Below, in pieces: positions 44,850 through 57,418 of a stretch of 64,000 bases of DNA; position 1 is the stretch's first letter; the number at the start of each line of letters is the position of its first letter. The notes under the pieces were generated by a model. It was not told the DNA's origin, searched no databases, and worked only from the letters and a program-made list of their open reading frames with translations. Position numbers and translations under genes: made by a program. The DNA comes from Terana coerulea (Eukaryota > Basidiomycota > Agaricomycetes > Polyporales > Phanerochaetaceae), in assembly GCA_024811115.1 (NCBI GenBank), contig JAKOGH010000647.1, positions 1 to 64,000 of the forward strand. Direction: 5' to 3'.

Positions 44850-45941
44850 GGCCGCCGCTCGAACCATATATTTGATGGCACAAACATACATATGTCTGGC
44901 TCGGGCCTTCTTTGCCAGTCACCCATGCGGTCCGAGACGCAAACAGTGTACTGTGACATTATGTTGTGCAAAATGCCCCCGACCGGACGTGAACTCTGTG
45001 TGGAGGAATGTCAGGTGAGAATGGACACAAAACCAATGGTGGAGAACTTACGGCGCAGCCGAGGGTGACCACGCTGCCCCATGATCACAAGCGCTGCATT
45101 TGCATCGTCCTCCGTGAGCGGTCCAATATGGAAATGTGGGATGCATTACCAGATGGAGGCAGACATTTCCGGCGGGATGAGCATGTGTAACGAAAAACTG
45201 GGTGATTGGCGTCGTGAAGTATAACGATTGTTCCGTCTGCCCGCATCGAAAGGGCTGTGCTCAAGTTGGTAGGACTCGCGAGCCTGGGTTCGGTAGGGCT
45301 GGAGACAAGGGTGACCACGGCTTTGGTAACCATGTCCCTGGCAGCAGTTACCCCCCTCTGAGGGTTTACGGAAAGATCTGCACCAGGTGTGCCAGTGCGC
45401 TGCCTTGGCAGAGATGTCTACTTGAGCAGCAAGTCAGCAGACATGTTTCGCGAACGCGCATTGTGAGCAGGCCAAGGTGCATGAGGCCGGGAGAGCAAGA
45501 GAGACAGTACGAGAATGGAAAGCGTTCGGCCAAACGTTCGGCTCAGGTGCCGATGCCCGATTGTGATCGCGAGGCCACGCGAGCGACGGCCAGGCGACTA
45601 CCACGTGATCGTTCTGGCAGTCGCGTTTTGGTTCGAGCGGCGAACTGACCCACTCTTGCTCACCGTCATCCACATTCTCCTCGCTCCCCTTCACGATCAC
45701 GACGCTGCTTGCGACATCTCTCTCGACGACTTCCTCGTACCACGCGCTGGCTTCCCTGTCCATGTGCTCTTGTTGCTGAAGCTTTTGTCTTACCCTCGCT
45801 GCTTCTGTGTTCTGCAAACGTTCTGCATACCGGCACGGAATAGACTACCGCAACCCGGAAGCCCGACATACCTCCCGCGTGTGTCTCTAACCTCACATCG
45901 GCCTCTCAAAGCGCGGAGAATATTATATCTATTCATACCAC
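44850..45941. other. intergenic stretch, no gene recognised
   Basis: Upstream of both the GH30 gene and the kinase, which are divergent. Open frames here have no recognisable domain. Confidence 0.4.
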
Positions 45942-48183
45942 ATGGCACTCGCGTACCCACAGCGCATCGGAAACTGGTGGCTCGGAGAATGCCTGGGCTC
46001 GGGCTACTCAGGTGAGCAGTCAGTTTCAGTATGACATTTTTGATAGGGTCAGGTTCGGGGTATGTGCTGCCGTCTAGCTTTGATTCTGCAAGGCGTCGCC
46101 AGCCGTGCCATGTGCTGTCATCAGGTCCTTTCGGTGCATGCAAAGGCACCGATGCTTAAGTGCATGGTGCCGCTATTCCGCCATCCCTGACGCTGCCGTT
46201 GTTACGTACCGTCAGGCACTAATATCCTCACCGGTCGGCACAGCTGCAGAAAACCTTGCACACCACATGTGGCAGCGTTGTGCTTGGTCTGATCGAAGCG
46301 GCATGGTGCAATGTGAACGCCCATTGCTTGTTCAGTCCGTAACAAACGAAGTGCTAGCAGTAGGCGATGGACCGGAGTAGTGATCTGCATTTGTCAACGT
46401 CTCGTGTCTTTCTGCTTTTTCGATAAACCTGGAGCTTCCTGCCCTCTAACAAATGGTTTTCAGGTTCAATATTCAAGGCGACCAATATCCACACTAGTCA
46501 AACTGTTGCTCTCAAACTCCAGGTCGTGGATCATGAATGCCCCACTAACCGCTACGAGCGTGGATTCTACCCCAGTCTTCAAGGCGGAGAGGGCATGCCC
46601 ACACTGTACGCCGCTGGAATTGAGGGAGGATTCGACTACCTTGCCATCTCGCTTTTAGGCTCCAGCTTAGACTCGCTCTTCCGTAAGAGCAAGAAGGACG
46701 TCATGGACCTTCGTAGCGTCTGCAGCATTGCTATGCAAGTGGTCAGCCATGTCCCTTGTTGCAACTGAATGACTATTACTGACGGCACCTTTAAAGATAT
46801 CCAGGCTAGATTTCATGCACAGTCGAGGTATTCTTCACCGAGACATCCAACTCGGGAACTGCGTCATCGGCCTACAACCGGATGAGAAGAAGGTCTACAT
46901 GATCGATTTTGGATTCTCCAAGCGGTACATCGACCCTACGACACGAAAGCACTTGGAGGAGAGCAGCAAGAAGCGTGACTTCATTGGAAACTACTGGTTC
47001 ACGTCCATCGCGGTGCACTGCAAAGGCAAAGGTCCGTGGTCGCAACGTCGTATGTCAGTCAGCACGAGGCTCAAGCATGACCGTTTCAGTACCCACGAGA
47101 CGAGACGACATGGAGGCCCTCGCGCTCATGCTGATCCACCTGCTGACACCTGGAGGGCTCAGCTGGACACGGAACGGCGTACCTAAAACCGACGTGGCGC
47201 ACAAACGGCTGAAGCGCGAGAAGCTTGCTGCGCGCCCGGAGGACCTCTGCCGAGGTTTGCCGGATGTTTTCGAGGAGTTTCTTCGGTACTGCAGACGATT
47301 AAAGTTTGCTGAGCGTCCGGACTACGACCAGTGGCGACAAGCTTTCATGGACCTCGCGGTGGAGAGCGGCTTCCCAGAGAGCGACGACTTTGTATGGCCG
47401 CCACCCCATGCAGAGGTATGAACAACAATGGTCCAAGATTCACATGACACTGACGTCCTATTGTTCAGTCCTCCGTCCGCGTAACGACGCATGGAAGGTC
47501 GTCTCTCGCTGGCGACCGGAAGGCCGTGGAAGGCATTCTCAACGATCTGGCGCACCTCAATCTTGGCGAACCACGCCAAGTCCTCGGCGAGCGCGCGAAG
47601 AACGTCCCCAATGCCGTACGGACGCCCCCGGCCCCGGAGCTCAAGAAAGCCAAATCGGACGCCTCGGATGAGGGCGTCATCGTCATCAGCAGCGACGACG
47701 AGAACGGCTCGCCGCTCAAGGCGGCCGCGGTCCGGCTCACGAAGGCTGCGCAGCTCACGCAGCTGACACGCATCCTGCCAAACGCAACGAACAACGTGAT
47801 GCTCGCGCGCGCCGTGCGTGAGTTTGCAGAGGTGCTAGAGTCGAGCCGGTCCCGCGCGCTCACGAAAGAGGGCTTTGCGTTTCTGGATGTGTTGTACAAG
47901 CAGCTTGCGGACCCGTCGGTGTATGTTACGCCCATGCGGACCTCGCGGACACGGAGCGGCACTCAGCAGGAGATGGCGCCCGAGGCGGACGCTCGACGGG
48001 CGAAGATGGACAAGCTCTTCACGCTGCGGAGAGACGTCGCGTCCGGCGAAGAGCAACCGGATGCTCGCGAAGATGGTCACCGACTTTGGCGTGACTATCG
48101 ACAAGAGCAAGGGTCGCACCATCACGAAGGACGCAATAGGTTTCTTGAACAACCTCGCCGATAGACTGCGGGCGATGCCATAG
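45942..48183 (+). CDS. casein kinase 1-like protein kinase with long tail
   Basis: MALAYPQRIGNWWLGECLGS GYSG starts at 45942 and holds the glycine loop. Exon 1 ends 46011, and an unusually long 452-nt intron follows (46012-46463). Then SIFKATNIHTSQTVALKLQV has the ATP-binding Lys, and the C-lobe reads FMHSRGILHRDIQLGN and VYMIDFGFSKRY. In the catalytic loop the usual lysine of HRDxK is glutamine, while the Asp and Asn remain. TRRDDMEALALMLIHLLTPG, RRLKFAERPDYDQWRQAF and the end of the kinase fold follow. The 250-residue tail includes EGVIVISSDDENGSP, a SUMO-interaction-like motif. Near 48040 the frame shifts by one base before AKSNRMLAKMVTDFGVTIDK; TAG 48181. Activity is uncertain. Confidence 0.82.
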
Positions 48184-48687
48184 CAAACGGACTATCCCCT
48201 CCCATTTACTATTATTCTCATCTAGTTTTGTCCCGCACATTTTGTATGATGTTGAACTTTCTTGTATCGCAGTCCACCTGTAGCATCTTGACCAATCGGG
48301 CATAGCAGCTGATTGGATCTTAGACGGCACATGAACGTTTAAGCCGCAGTGTATCCAAGTCTGGATACAGGAAGATGGAAGGCCAACACATGGCCCGCCA
48401 CTGCTACAACTGGGTGGAACAGGACGTTGTGGCGTCGCGAAATTCCTACGACGGCCGGCATCCCAGCGCTTCATCTAGTGTCTTCACGCAGGGTCCATGG
48501 CCTCTACTTACGAGACAACTTGAGTAGGAGTAAAGGGGAATAAGGGGGAACCCCCATCCGTCGCTCCATTGTAGACAACAATGTGTCCTCCCGTGCGCTT
48601 ACAAGTCATAGCCTGTCGACAATCCATGCATATACTCAACGAAGATGTCCTGGACCTACGCTACAAAGTAATCCGAGGTGTGTCTTG
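48184..48687. other. intergenic gap after the kinase
   Basis: 3' UTR of the kinase and unassigned sequence; no gene seen. Confidence 0.35.
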
Positions 48688-49027
48688 CTATACACCGCGC
48701 GGATAGCTGCGACTACTCCAGATCCTGCAAGTGAATGGTCAGCCTTCACAGGCACGCCAGTAAGAAACGAAGAGGCGAGCATACCTGCTGAGATCTCGCT
48801 GTTCATTGTCGAGCGCCTCGCTGCAAGTCATCTGCTCACGAGGCGGATAGCGAAGCACAGTGGCGGACTTACCGATGCCAGAGACTTTGTACGAATGAGC
48901 TCGAGATCGGTGCTCCGCCCCAGCCGGAAGAGGCGCCTGAGCTCCTCGCGTCGAGGGCGTGCGCGGAAACGAGTAAGTCCTTGCCCGCAAGGAGGGCGAC
49001 CAGTACAGCACCCAAATAGGGATGCAT
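48688..49027 (-). CDS. possible small secreted protein
   Basis: ATG 49027 gives MHPYLGAVLVALLAGKDLLV then SAHALDARSSGASSGWGGAP, a plausible signal peptide and mature start. Two short introns with GTAAGT and GTATGC donors and CAG acceptors lead to MTCSEALDNEQRDLSR and IWSSRSYPRGV, TAG at 48688-48690. About 80 residues in all. There is no known domain. The call rests on signal-like sequence and splice sites only. Confidence 0.4.
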
Positions 49028-49639
49028 CTTAGGTGCGGAAGCTTGAGGCTCAAGATAATGTGTAGGACGAAATAAAAGCCACTAGCAGACCTGCGTAGCA
49101 GTTGGACTTCAAAGAAAGAATAAGCATAGGATAGATGCGCACCAGCTGCTGCTGAAGTGTAGGGAGGGCTCTCTTGGGCAGAAAGCGGGCTTGCTGCGCG
49201 GCGTTGCTCTGAATTTATAGGGTTCCTGGCCTACAGCCGCCGTTACGGAAGCGTTAGCTGACAGGGTAGTCAAAGGAGTTATGTGCCGTATGATGAACGC
49301 TGGATGTACGCAGTACGCATCAGGTGGCGCCATGGCTGACATTGCAGGCGAGCTATGTCTTCATAATGCGAGGTACATGCGGCTCTTAGGCACTGATCAC
49401 TCATTTGGCCGAGGTGTGATGTCTGTAGGACAATGTCAGCCCCGCATATCACGGTCGCGACGTCTAGTGGGAATCTGTAGTTGATCGTTTACTCAAGGCC
49501 ATCAAAGTAGGCACCACCCGGGCAGTAGTTCTGACCACATACCCATTGAGATCGTTGGTCTACATTGTAGCGTGAGAGTCGGGAATACTCACAGACTCAT
49601 CGGTGACATTATGACGAGGTCTGGGCAGCTTGACATGGC

Positions 49640-50482
49640 CTTGCTAGTCTAACGAGGGGGGCTTGTCAGATCAGTGGAATTACGATGTAAACACGTCGGA
49701 GCCGTGACTTGACGGGAAAATAGAAACGATAGGTGTTCTGTACCTACGGCACTGTCAGAACAAGATCCGACGGATGCGCACCCCATCCTCCGTCCCGGTC
49801 CTGTAACTTGAGGTAGACTAACGGACGAAAGAAACATCACAAATGACTAGGCACTGACCCACTGAAGCGCAGCGTAAACATGTCATTGAATATCCTATCA
49901 GCTTGTACCTCCCCGTTACAGCCATCTCAGGCCCTGTAAACAAGCTAGTCAACTGATTTAGTATGACGAGGATTGAGATCAAAGAGATAGACCCACACAT
50001 CTCCACCAAGTTCATTCTGCCGCACCCGTAAGTCTGGTTAGGATATGACTGAGCTACGACAAATTATTGCAGACTTACGGAGAGTTATCATTCGGAGCCC
50101 CATATCTCCTGTATGGTAGGGTTTATCTCAGGCGGTCCTGCCCCGAACGTGCCCATCGAAGGGTGGACTGGAATAGCCTGCACACCGAGTGCAAGTAGAA
50201 ATATGATAGCCAACGAAGTGGGAAGGAAGACAATCGCAATTTGCAGCATGGGAAAGGGTGGGTTTCGATGGAATAGAAGAAGGTTGACTGTGAAAGGTCT
50301 GAAGAAGCAGACTTTAAGCCAAGGATGAGACGGCAAACAGAGGTGACCCACCTGGCTACTAGTAGCAAAAGAAAGAGAATGGTGCGGTTGCTCAGGAGCA
50401 ACTGAAGACCAACTGATATTAATCGTTTAGCATTTATAGTCCCGTCCGCGAGCTCCGGTATCATCTCAATCAAACAAACCAT
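49640..50482 (-). pseudogene. multi-pass membrane protein, incomplete
   Basis: Hydrophobic exons in order: RTILFLLLLVAR, an intron of about 53 nt, PFTVNLLLFHRNPPFPMLQI, VFLPTSLAIIFLLALGVQAI, then EINPTIQEIWGSE. Further on come GSISLISILVILNQLTSLF and ENTRY-like loop sequence GRYKLIGYSMTCLR. The pattern suits the C-terminal half of agaricomycete seven-helix proteins of the DUF6533-like class. The N-terminal helices were not found, and the last exon ends without the expected tail. Probably a remnant; boundaries are approximate. Confidence 0.35.
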
Positions 50483-52127
50483 CTACAAACTATTGTTTGT
50501 CCACCAGTTATGGGAACAAGTGATTTCATTGTACAGCAAAGTACGGGCACCTCGCATCCCGAGCCCTTACAATGAGTCTTTACCCTCCAAAATGATAGAC
50601 ACACGTCTTACGCATCTGCCTATTTCACGACTGCAGTGTAGTGGCGTTGCATTTCATAGGCATAGCCGGCGCATAACAACAGGTTGAAAACCGGACTGCT
50701 GCTGATAATCTGTTGGAGGTGGACATTAGCACGAGTGACATATGCGTTCTTATGGCCGCTTACTGGTAACTGGACGACTGTGATTCGATGGACTGTGGAC
50801 CACGTGCTTAAAATGAATTGAGCTAAGCGCGTGTAGTGGAGTGTATCAGTGTTTTCAACGAAAGCCCATAATAATTTCGTACTTTACACAGGCGTGCATT
50901 ATGACACGTAAACAGCGTTTCGTGTGCTCGGTTTCATCATGCCCTATCTGTCTCCGGTTGTCAGACAAAATAGCGAGCTGAAGATGGTCCATAGCATGTT
51001 ACGACAAAGAATATTCGGTGTGAAAATACACACGTTGCATCAATGCCTTAAGTAACGCTTGTGCTGCGCAGAACTAGGCTATCAACTCCAAACTAGCTCG
51101 GAGATAAATCCCCCGGTTACTCGCAAAGCCACTCGCCCTATGCACGGGATTATGGAAAGCTCTGAAGCGAGTCTTCAGCGTGGGAGTCTGCAACTTCTGG
51201 GAGGCAGCGCAGCAACGGAACCATCGGGGCCCAGCCTGGATCTGCCTTGGGATCTGTTGGGGATGCCAGGGAGCTGAGGCCTGAGGTCGAACGACGACAA
51301 GAGCGTAATCAAATGGGATTACGGCTATAGCCTATAGAGCATAGTATCAGAGTCACCCTCCACTCCTTGGTCTCACACAGGTCTCACATACTGTAGTCTC
51401 GAGACTGGCATAGCAAAGGGGTTGAAGATGGGATATCTCTGGATGCAGATACGCACTTTCACTGACTGGAGTTTATTCCTACGGCATATCCTTATGTTGC
51501 TTCCGAATAAGTCGGAAAACACGACGCTTTGGGCTGTTGCTCCCCCTTCCAGGGACACTCCACAGAGCTCCTCCTCGAGCTCGTTAGGGTCGTCAGAGCA
51601 TGCGTTTAGCGGAAAACACGTGTGGGCCTAGGCGAGGACTCTTAGCATGGTAGCAGGCTGAAATTTCCGAATCCGCACAGTGGCTCCGGAACGCCCCAGT
51701 ACGCTCCTGGACTGATCTTCTCTTTGTTCTGCGCTGCATGCCATTGCAACGTCCAGTACAGTACGCTGTGTTGTATAATGAGACTTGGAGTTGGATTCGA
51801 TATGCGAGAGAGTCTGCAGCCTCGTAGTTTCGGGCGGAGGACGTCCGACCGGAAGGCAGGTACGTGGCAGTGGCGAGGAGAGCTTGGGGAAGGCTTCCAT
51901 TCCTGATTGGGGAATTTGATGTAAGCGCTTGGGGTATTGGCAGCGAAGCGACGGAGACGCCCATGTTCTCCCCATAAAAATGTCTGACAGCCAATGGATT
52001 CCTCGCTCTTTCGCCTCCTCTTCTTCTCCCCAGCCATACCCTCCTCCTCGGTCCTGTCCAAGAGGGTATTGTAGTCGAGGACATTCAGGTTTTCCATTTT
52101 CTTGCTTTCCTTACCACGCCAGACAAT
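50483..52127. other. intergenic stretch, no gene recognised
   Basis: Contains the promoter of the desaturase gene at its right end. Overlapping minus-strand frames at 51590-52290 look like chance openings antisense to the promoter and first exons. Confidence 0.4.
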
Positions 52128-53853
52128 ATGAAGACGACCACCGCCAACGGTCGGGTCACCGTCGAGCAGGCTCCGTTCGTTATCCCCGACTTGGCCATCA
52201 AGGATCTCCTTGGCGCCATCCCGTACGTTTCTATCCCCGTCCCTCGACACAGCGACGTTGTTACTGACAATCTGGTGGTATTGCAGCAAGCACTGCTTTG
52301 AGCGGTCCGCGCTGAGGTCCTCGCTCTACGTGTATGTCTTCCCTCCCATTCGGACGCGTCAAGCACGCTGACACGTCGACGCTAGCATTTGGGATTTCGC
52401 TCTCGTCACCGCGATCTACAAGACCGCGGCATTCCTCGACACCTTCATCACTCCTGAGTATCTGAGCCTCCCGAGTCCCTATTTGTACACGCTCGCTCGT
52501 TTCGCGCTTTGGTCGCTCTATGCTTTCGGCAACGGTCTCGTCATGACCGGTCTCTGGGTCCTCGCTCACGAGTGTGGTCACCAAGCCTTCTCCGAGTCGA
52601 AGCTCATCAACAACTCTGTTGGCTGGGTTCTTCACTCCGCGTACGTCCCGTAACCTGCTATCGTGAACAGCGTAAACTATAACACGTGTTTTTGCAGTCT
52701 CGGTGTTCCCTACCACTCGTGGCGCATCTCTCACGCCAAGCACCACGCCTCCACTGCGCATATGTCCCAGGACCAGGTCTTCGTCCCCAAGACGCGTTCC
52801 CAGCAAGGCTTGCCTGAGTTTGACCCAGCCAAGGAGAACCTCGAAGGCTCTAGCGTCACGACAGAAGTCATGAACGAACTCTGGGAGGCCATTGGTGATA
52901 GCCCTCTTAGTGCCACTATTGGTGCCGCCGGTTACCTGGTATGTCTTTGTGCCTGTGCCTGCCTGGAATACAAGCTTATCTCTTTATCCTGATTAGCTGG
53001 TCGGCTGGCCGCTGTACTTGTTCACAAACGCATCTGGTCAGAAGCGCTATCCCAAAGGAAGCAACCGTCAGTCATATTCATGTTCGATCGCACAACTTGC
53101 TCAACGACCATGATAGACTTCAACCCCAGCTCGACCATCTTCTCCCCTCACCAATTCGGTCAAATCATTCTTTCCGATGTCGGTGTGATCCTCTGGGCCT
53201 TCGCTGTCGGCGCTGCCATCTACAACTACGGTTTCGCGAATGTTTTCCGCCTGTACCTTGCCCCCTACCTCTGGTACGCTTGAGCTTTATCCTGGTTTCC
53301 CACTACCCCAACTCACCGATTTGTGCTCTAGGGTCAACCACTGGCTTATTCTGATCACGTTCCTTCAGCACACCGACCCCTACCTGCCCCACTACCGCGC
53401 TTCGGAGTTCACTTTCCCTCGCGGCGCTCTTTCGACTCTCGACCGTAACCTGCTCGGCAACCTCGGCAGCTTCATGGGCTGGATCGGCGCCTGCACCACT
53501 CACGGTATCTCCGAGACCCACGTTCTTCACCACGTTTCCAGCAAGATTCCTCACTACCATGCGTAAGCCTTATGCCAGACTTAACGGATCAAGGTTATTG
53601 ACAGGTTACATATAGATGGGAAGCTGCTGCTGCCCTTCGTCGTCGCCTCACGCAAGCCGGCATCAAGCTGGAGGGCAAGCCCAGTAGCTGGGGTGAGATG
53701 TACCGCGTTTTCCGGGAGTGCAAGTTCGTAGAGGACGAGGGCGACATTCTCTTCTACAAGAACGCCCGCGGCCTTGCCGCCACACGCCCCGTCTTCCCCG
53801 ACCACAGCGCCAGCGACTCTGGCGTTGAGGTTGACACCGGCAAGGAGCTTTAG
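52128..53853 (+). CDS. delta-12-type fatty acid desaturase
   Basis: Membrane-bound (endoplasmic reticulum) di-iron desaturase, probably converting oleate to linoleate. MKTTTANGRVTVEQAPFVIP begins at ATG 52128. The three histidine boxes are HECGHQAF (box 1, about 52570), SHAKHHAS (box 2, about 52735) and ETHVLHHVSSKIPHYHA (box 3, about 53515-53565). Hydrophobic segments LARFALWSLYAFGNGLVMTG, LSDVGVILWAFAVGAAIYNY and VNHWLILITFLQHTDPYLPH lie between. The tail ends SGVEVDTGKEL with TAG 53851-53853. Around eight short introns, all in frame. Closest to plant FAD2/fungal delta-12 enzymes; delta-15 activity cannot be excluded from sequence. Confidence 0.92.
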
Positions 53854-54633
53854 ATCTGCGCTCTGCACTCTCTCCTTGTCCTATGGCCACTTTTCAAGTC
53901 TCGCGGTCGCATTGCATATTCTCGGTCTCTTTGGATCCTTGCATGGTTTTGGTACGGCCGCACATTGCTTGTGTGTTGCCTAGACCAGTAAGGCTCGAAC
54001 GTCGGTTTCGGGCCCGGAAAAGCTCGTGTGTGGTGTATGCCGCGCTGAGCGACGCTGTATAGTAGAATGGGTTGGTGGGGCGGTGTTAGATTCGTTTAAA
54101 CCGTAGAGTCATCCGTAGACATGCAATCCGAGATTGCGTTCCCTGCTCAAAGCTACTGGTGTGAAGCGTCTGTTGTTTTTGAGGGATGCGCATAGGCGCT
54201 AGCATGTCCCTCCGACTTCCAACCACATCCTCGAACTAAAACGCCACGACTTCGCACTGCGGTCCACAAGCCTTGAAGCTTGAAGTTGGAAGCATGAGAG
54301 TTTCGTTTCGTTGCGAACCCAGTCGATTTACGCTCAGGGCTCGGTGGCGGCCTGGTGGCGGCATGTGCAGATCATCCCACAGATCAGCCGCTGCGGTGGC
54401 GAGCCGCGAGCGCTGTCCTCACTCAAGACCAAACGTCCACGGGGCCCTGTGTAATAATTATATATGCAGCATATGATTTCGCGCTATACATATTTGGGTT
54501 TCAAAACTCTCTTTCATCGGTTATAGATCCCGCCCAGCCTACCGAATACATATGATCTTCCGTATAAAGCCCCCGCCCACAAGAGGCCTTGGCGGGATGG
54601 TCACTTCAGTCCGGACAACGAACCCCTGCCGCC
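53854..54633. other. intergenic gap
   Basis: 3' UTR of the desaturase and promoter of the acyl-CoA dehydrogenase. No gene recognised. Confidence 0.4.
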
Positions 54634-56891
54634 ATGCGCGTTGAAGAGGGTTTCCAGCCGGTGAGCACGCCTTGTATCTATCCTCTGAGAACTGGTCTGA
54701 CCCAAAGGTTGAGCTTAGACACCGTATAGGGAGGGCAATCCGTACACGGCAGACACAGTCTTACCAAGCTTGCTCAAGCGACTCTTGCCTGAGGAGGTGC
54801 TTCCGGAAATCCATACAGACTTGGAACGGTTCGGCTCAGAGGTCTTAACCAGTGCGTTCCCGCTGTCTTTCTGTTATATTTAGCGAACCTTCAATTGTGT
54901 GCTGCACACTCAGCAATCCGGGGCCTCAGCCAGAAATGCACGGAACCGCGGCTCGTGCAGTACGACCATTGGGGGCGGCGCATCGACGAACTGCAGACGT
55001 CCGAAGGCTGGCGAGGCCTCAAGGCCAAGATGCAGGAAGAGGGCGTCATTGGCATTGTCTACGAGCGCAAGTATAGGGAGTTCAGCCGCGTATATGGCTT
55101 TGCGAAGTCGCTGCTTGCTACGGGTGATTCCAGCGTGGTCAGTTGGTTGGCTATTCCAGGGTTTAGAGGATATGACTGACCTGTGTGATAAAGATCCTCT
55201 GTCCATTTGCGATGACGGACGGCTCAGCGCGCGGTGAGTGTTGTTGCATATCCATCGATGGGGGCTGGTGTTGAAACAAACAGTGATTGAGACTCACGGC
55301 ACACCGGATATGCGCAGAGACGTGCTTTCACGTCTGATAAGGTCCGCAGGAATCGCCGTGCATGTGTAATCGGGTTCACTGAGTGCATATATTGCAGTCG
55401 AACTCCCACTGTCGCCTTTACTGCAGGCCAGTGGATGACTGAGGTGCGCTGCCAGTTATGGATACGGTTTTCATAGCTTGCTCACTGTGGTCCTGCAGCG
55501 TCCAGGCGGATCCGACGTATCCCAGACCGAAACCGTTGCGACACCAGTACCAAATGCCACGAGCCCATACGGCCCGGTGTACTCCATCAACGGCTTCAAG
55601 TGGTTCTCCAGCGCGACGGACAGCGACGTCGCCGTTGCGCTCGCGCGCACAGGCCCGCCGGGCTCCGGCTCGCGCGGCCTCTCGCTATTCATGATTCCCC
55701 TACGCCGCCCGTTCATCCGCCCGCCATCTGCCACGCGCCCGCCGGTGCTGACGAACCACATCCGGGTGCATCGGCTGAAGAACAAGGTCGGCACGAAGAT
55801 CCTGCCGACCGCGGAGCTCGCGCTGGACGGCGCCGAGGCGTACCGCATTGGCGCGCCGGGCGACGGCGTGCGGCTCATCGCACCCGTGCTGAACATTACG
55901 CGCGTGCACTCGGCGGTGTCGTCCGTTGGGTACATGCGCAAGTGCCTCGCGGCGGCGACGGCGTACGCGGGTGTGCGTACCATTGGCGGTGGGGCGCAGT
56001 TCCTGAAGGACAATGCGCTGCACGTTGCGGAGCTCGCGAAGGCGAACCTCGTGTACCGCGCATTGACGCATATGGTGTTTTCGGGGCGGTACTGTTGCTG
56101 GGGAAGATGGAGTGCGGAAGCGCGACGAAGGAAGAGGAGTTGTGCTTACGGCTGCTGACACCGGCGGTGAAGGCATTTGCGGCGGACAGAGCGAGTGGCG
56201 TGATGGAGGAGTGCATGGCCGCCCTTGGAGGACAAGGGTACATGGAGGAGACCGGCTTTGGAACGTGAGTCCCACTGTAATCGGTTTTCGCTCGCTAAAC
56301 TGACATCTACTGTAGTGCGATTAAAGACGGCTTGGTAGAGAAGATCTGGGAGGGTACTGTTACAGTTCTATCTTTGGACATAGTCAGAGCCGCCTCGAAG
56401 CCGGGGGTGCTTCAGGCCTTTGTCGATGTGAGTGACAATGTTTCACCAGCCGTTGAAACCTCGCTAAGTCTTCGTAGTGGGCCAATACCGTCATTTCTGC
56501 CTTCCCATCATCCCGAAAGCATCAGCTCTCTGAACAATTAAGCACGCTGCGCGCCGCCATCGATCATGTCGTCGAAGCGTACAAGCCTCCAATTCCCGTG
56601 CTCGTCCCTCGGCCAGCCCTCTTCCTCTTGTCCTACACCGCCTCCGCGCTGTACCTCCTCGAACATGCGATCTGGGCAGTCATCACGAGCCAGGCTACCG
56701 CAGCAGTCGACGTTGAGGTCTTCCGCCGCTGGGTGGATGAAGGCGGACTGGGTGTTGCAGTCGAGGATGTACGTCGAGCGAGGGACGCCGGAGCCGACAG
56801 GTCCGCATTGGACAGCCAGATTGTTTATGGCGTCTCGTCTCAGGCTCAAAAGGTGAGCTCTATGGAAGAATACTCTCTTGCCCGACTCTAG
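54634..56891 (+). CDS. acyl-CoA dehydrogenase, AidB-like
   Basis: Flavin-dependent acyl-CoA dehydrogenase family, closest to bacterial AidB and fungal DNA-alkylation-response-like proteins; the physiological substrate is unknown. MRVEEGFQP opens at 54634, then GNPYTADTVLPSLLKRLLPE, VQYDHWGRRIDELQTSEGW, GIVYERKYREFSRVYGFAKS, LCPFAMTDGSAR and FTAGQWMTERPGGSDVSQTE, the flavin-site signature. NGFKWFSSATDSDVAVALAR, VHRLKNKVGTKILPTAELAL, HSAVSSVGYMRKCLAAATAY and MAALGGQGYMEETGF follow. Near 56083-56086 GGGG should be GGGGG: the frame breaks by one base inside MVFSGAVLLLGKM. C-terminal helices end near 56891. About nine introns. No targeting signal seen. Confidence 0.88.
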
Positions 56892-57418
56892 AGCCCCTTT
56901 GCTGGCTGTGTATGTTTACAAAGATCTCGTCTGTACCGCCTTTTATTCATTGCTATAGCTCGTGAGTGGTGAGCGCATTGCGCTATATGTGCCTATTCAC
57001 GACGTGACTGACATATTATGCAGTATTTATGGCTTATTTTTGCTCATGTCGTTCAGCAGTTGAGATTTGAGATTTTCAGCATCTTTCGGTTCCCCGTATC
57101 GCGCAACGCTCAGAACGCTGGTTCTCGTCGGCGCTCGTGTGTACGCCATCTACCACGATGCATGAACCTAGTATTACCCGCAAAGCTTCAGAAGAAGTCG
57201 GTAAACAGCACGCAATGTATTCTCTCATCACGTCGTCAGCACAATGCGTAAATATACCACATACATCAAACCAATCAAATAATCGCATCCCCCAGCCCCT
57301 CGAGTATCAACTTCCTGACACAATGCAGGTACAGAATACAAAACCGCAGTGACGGCGATTAAGAGAGAGCCACGGTGAAAGTCTGTACGAAAATCTTCAG
57401 TAAAGTTATTCAATGGCG
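56892..57418. other. intergenic gap, convergent genes
   Basis: 3' flanks of two convergent genes; no gene recognised. Confidence 0.4.

Noticed and set aside
51640..52290. Minus-strand frames opposite the desaturase 5' end
   Set aside because: Antisense to the promoter and first exons of a well-supported gene; no domain of their own.
54840..55500. Apparent frame changes in the first half of the AidB-like gene
   Set aside because: Each is resolved by a canonical short intron that restores conserved sequence; only the GGGG site near 56083 remains unexplained.
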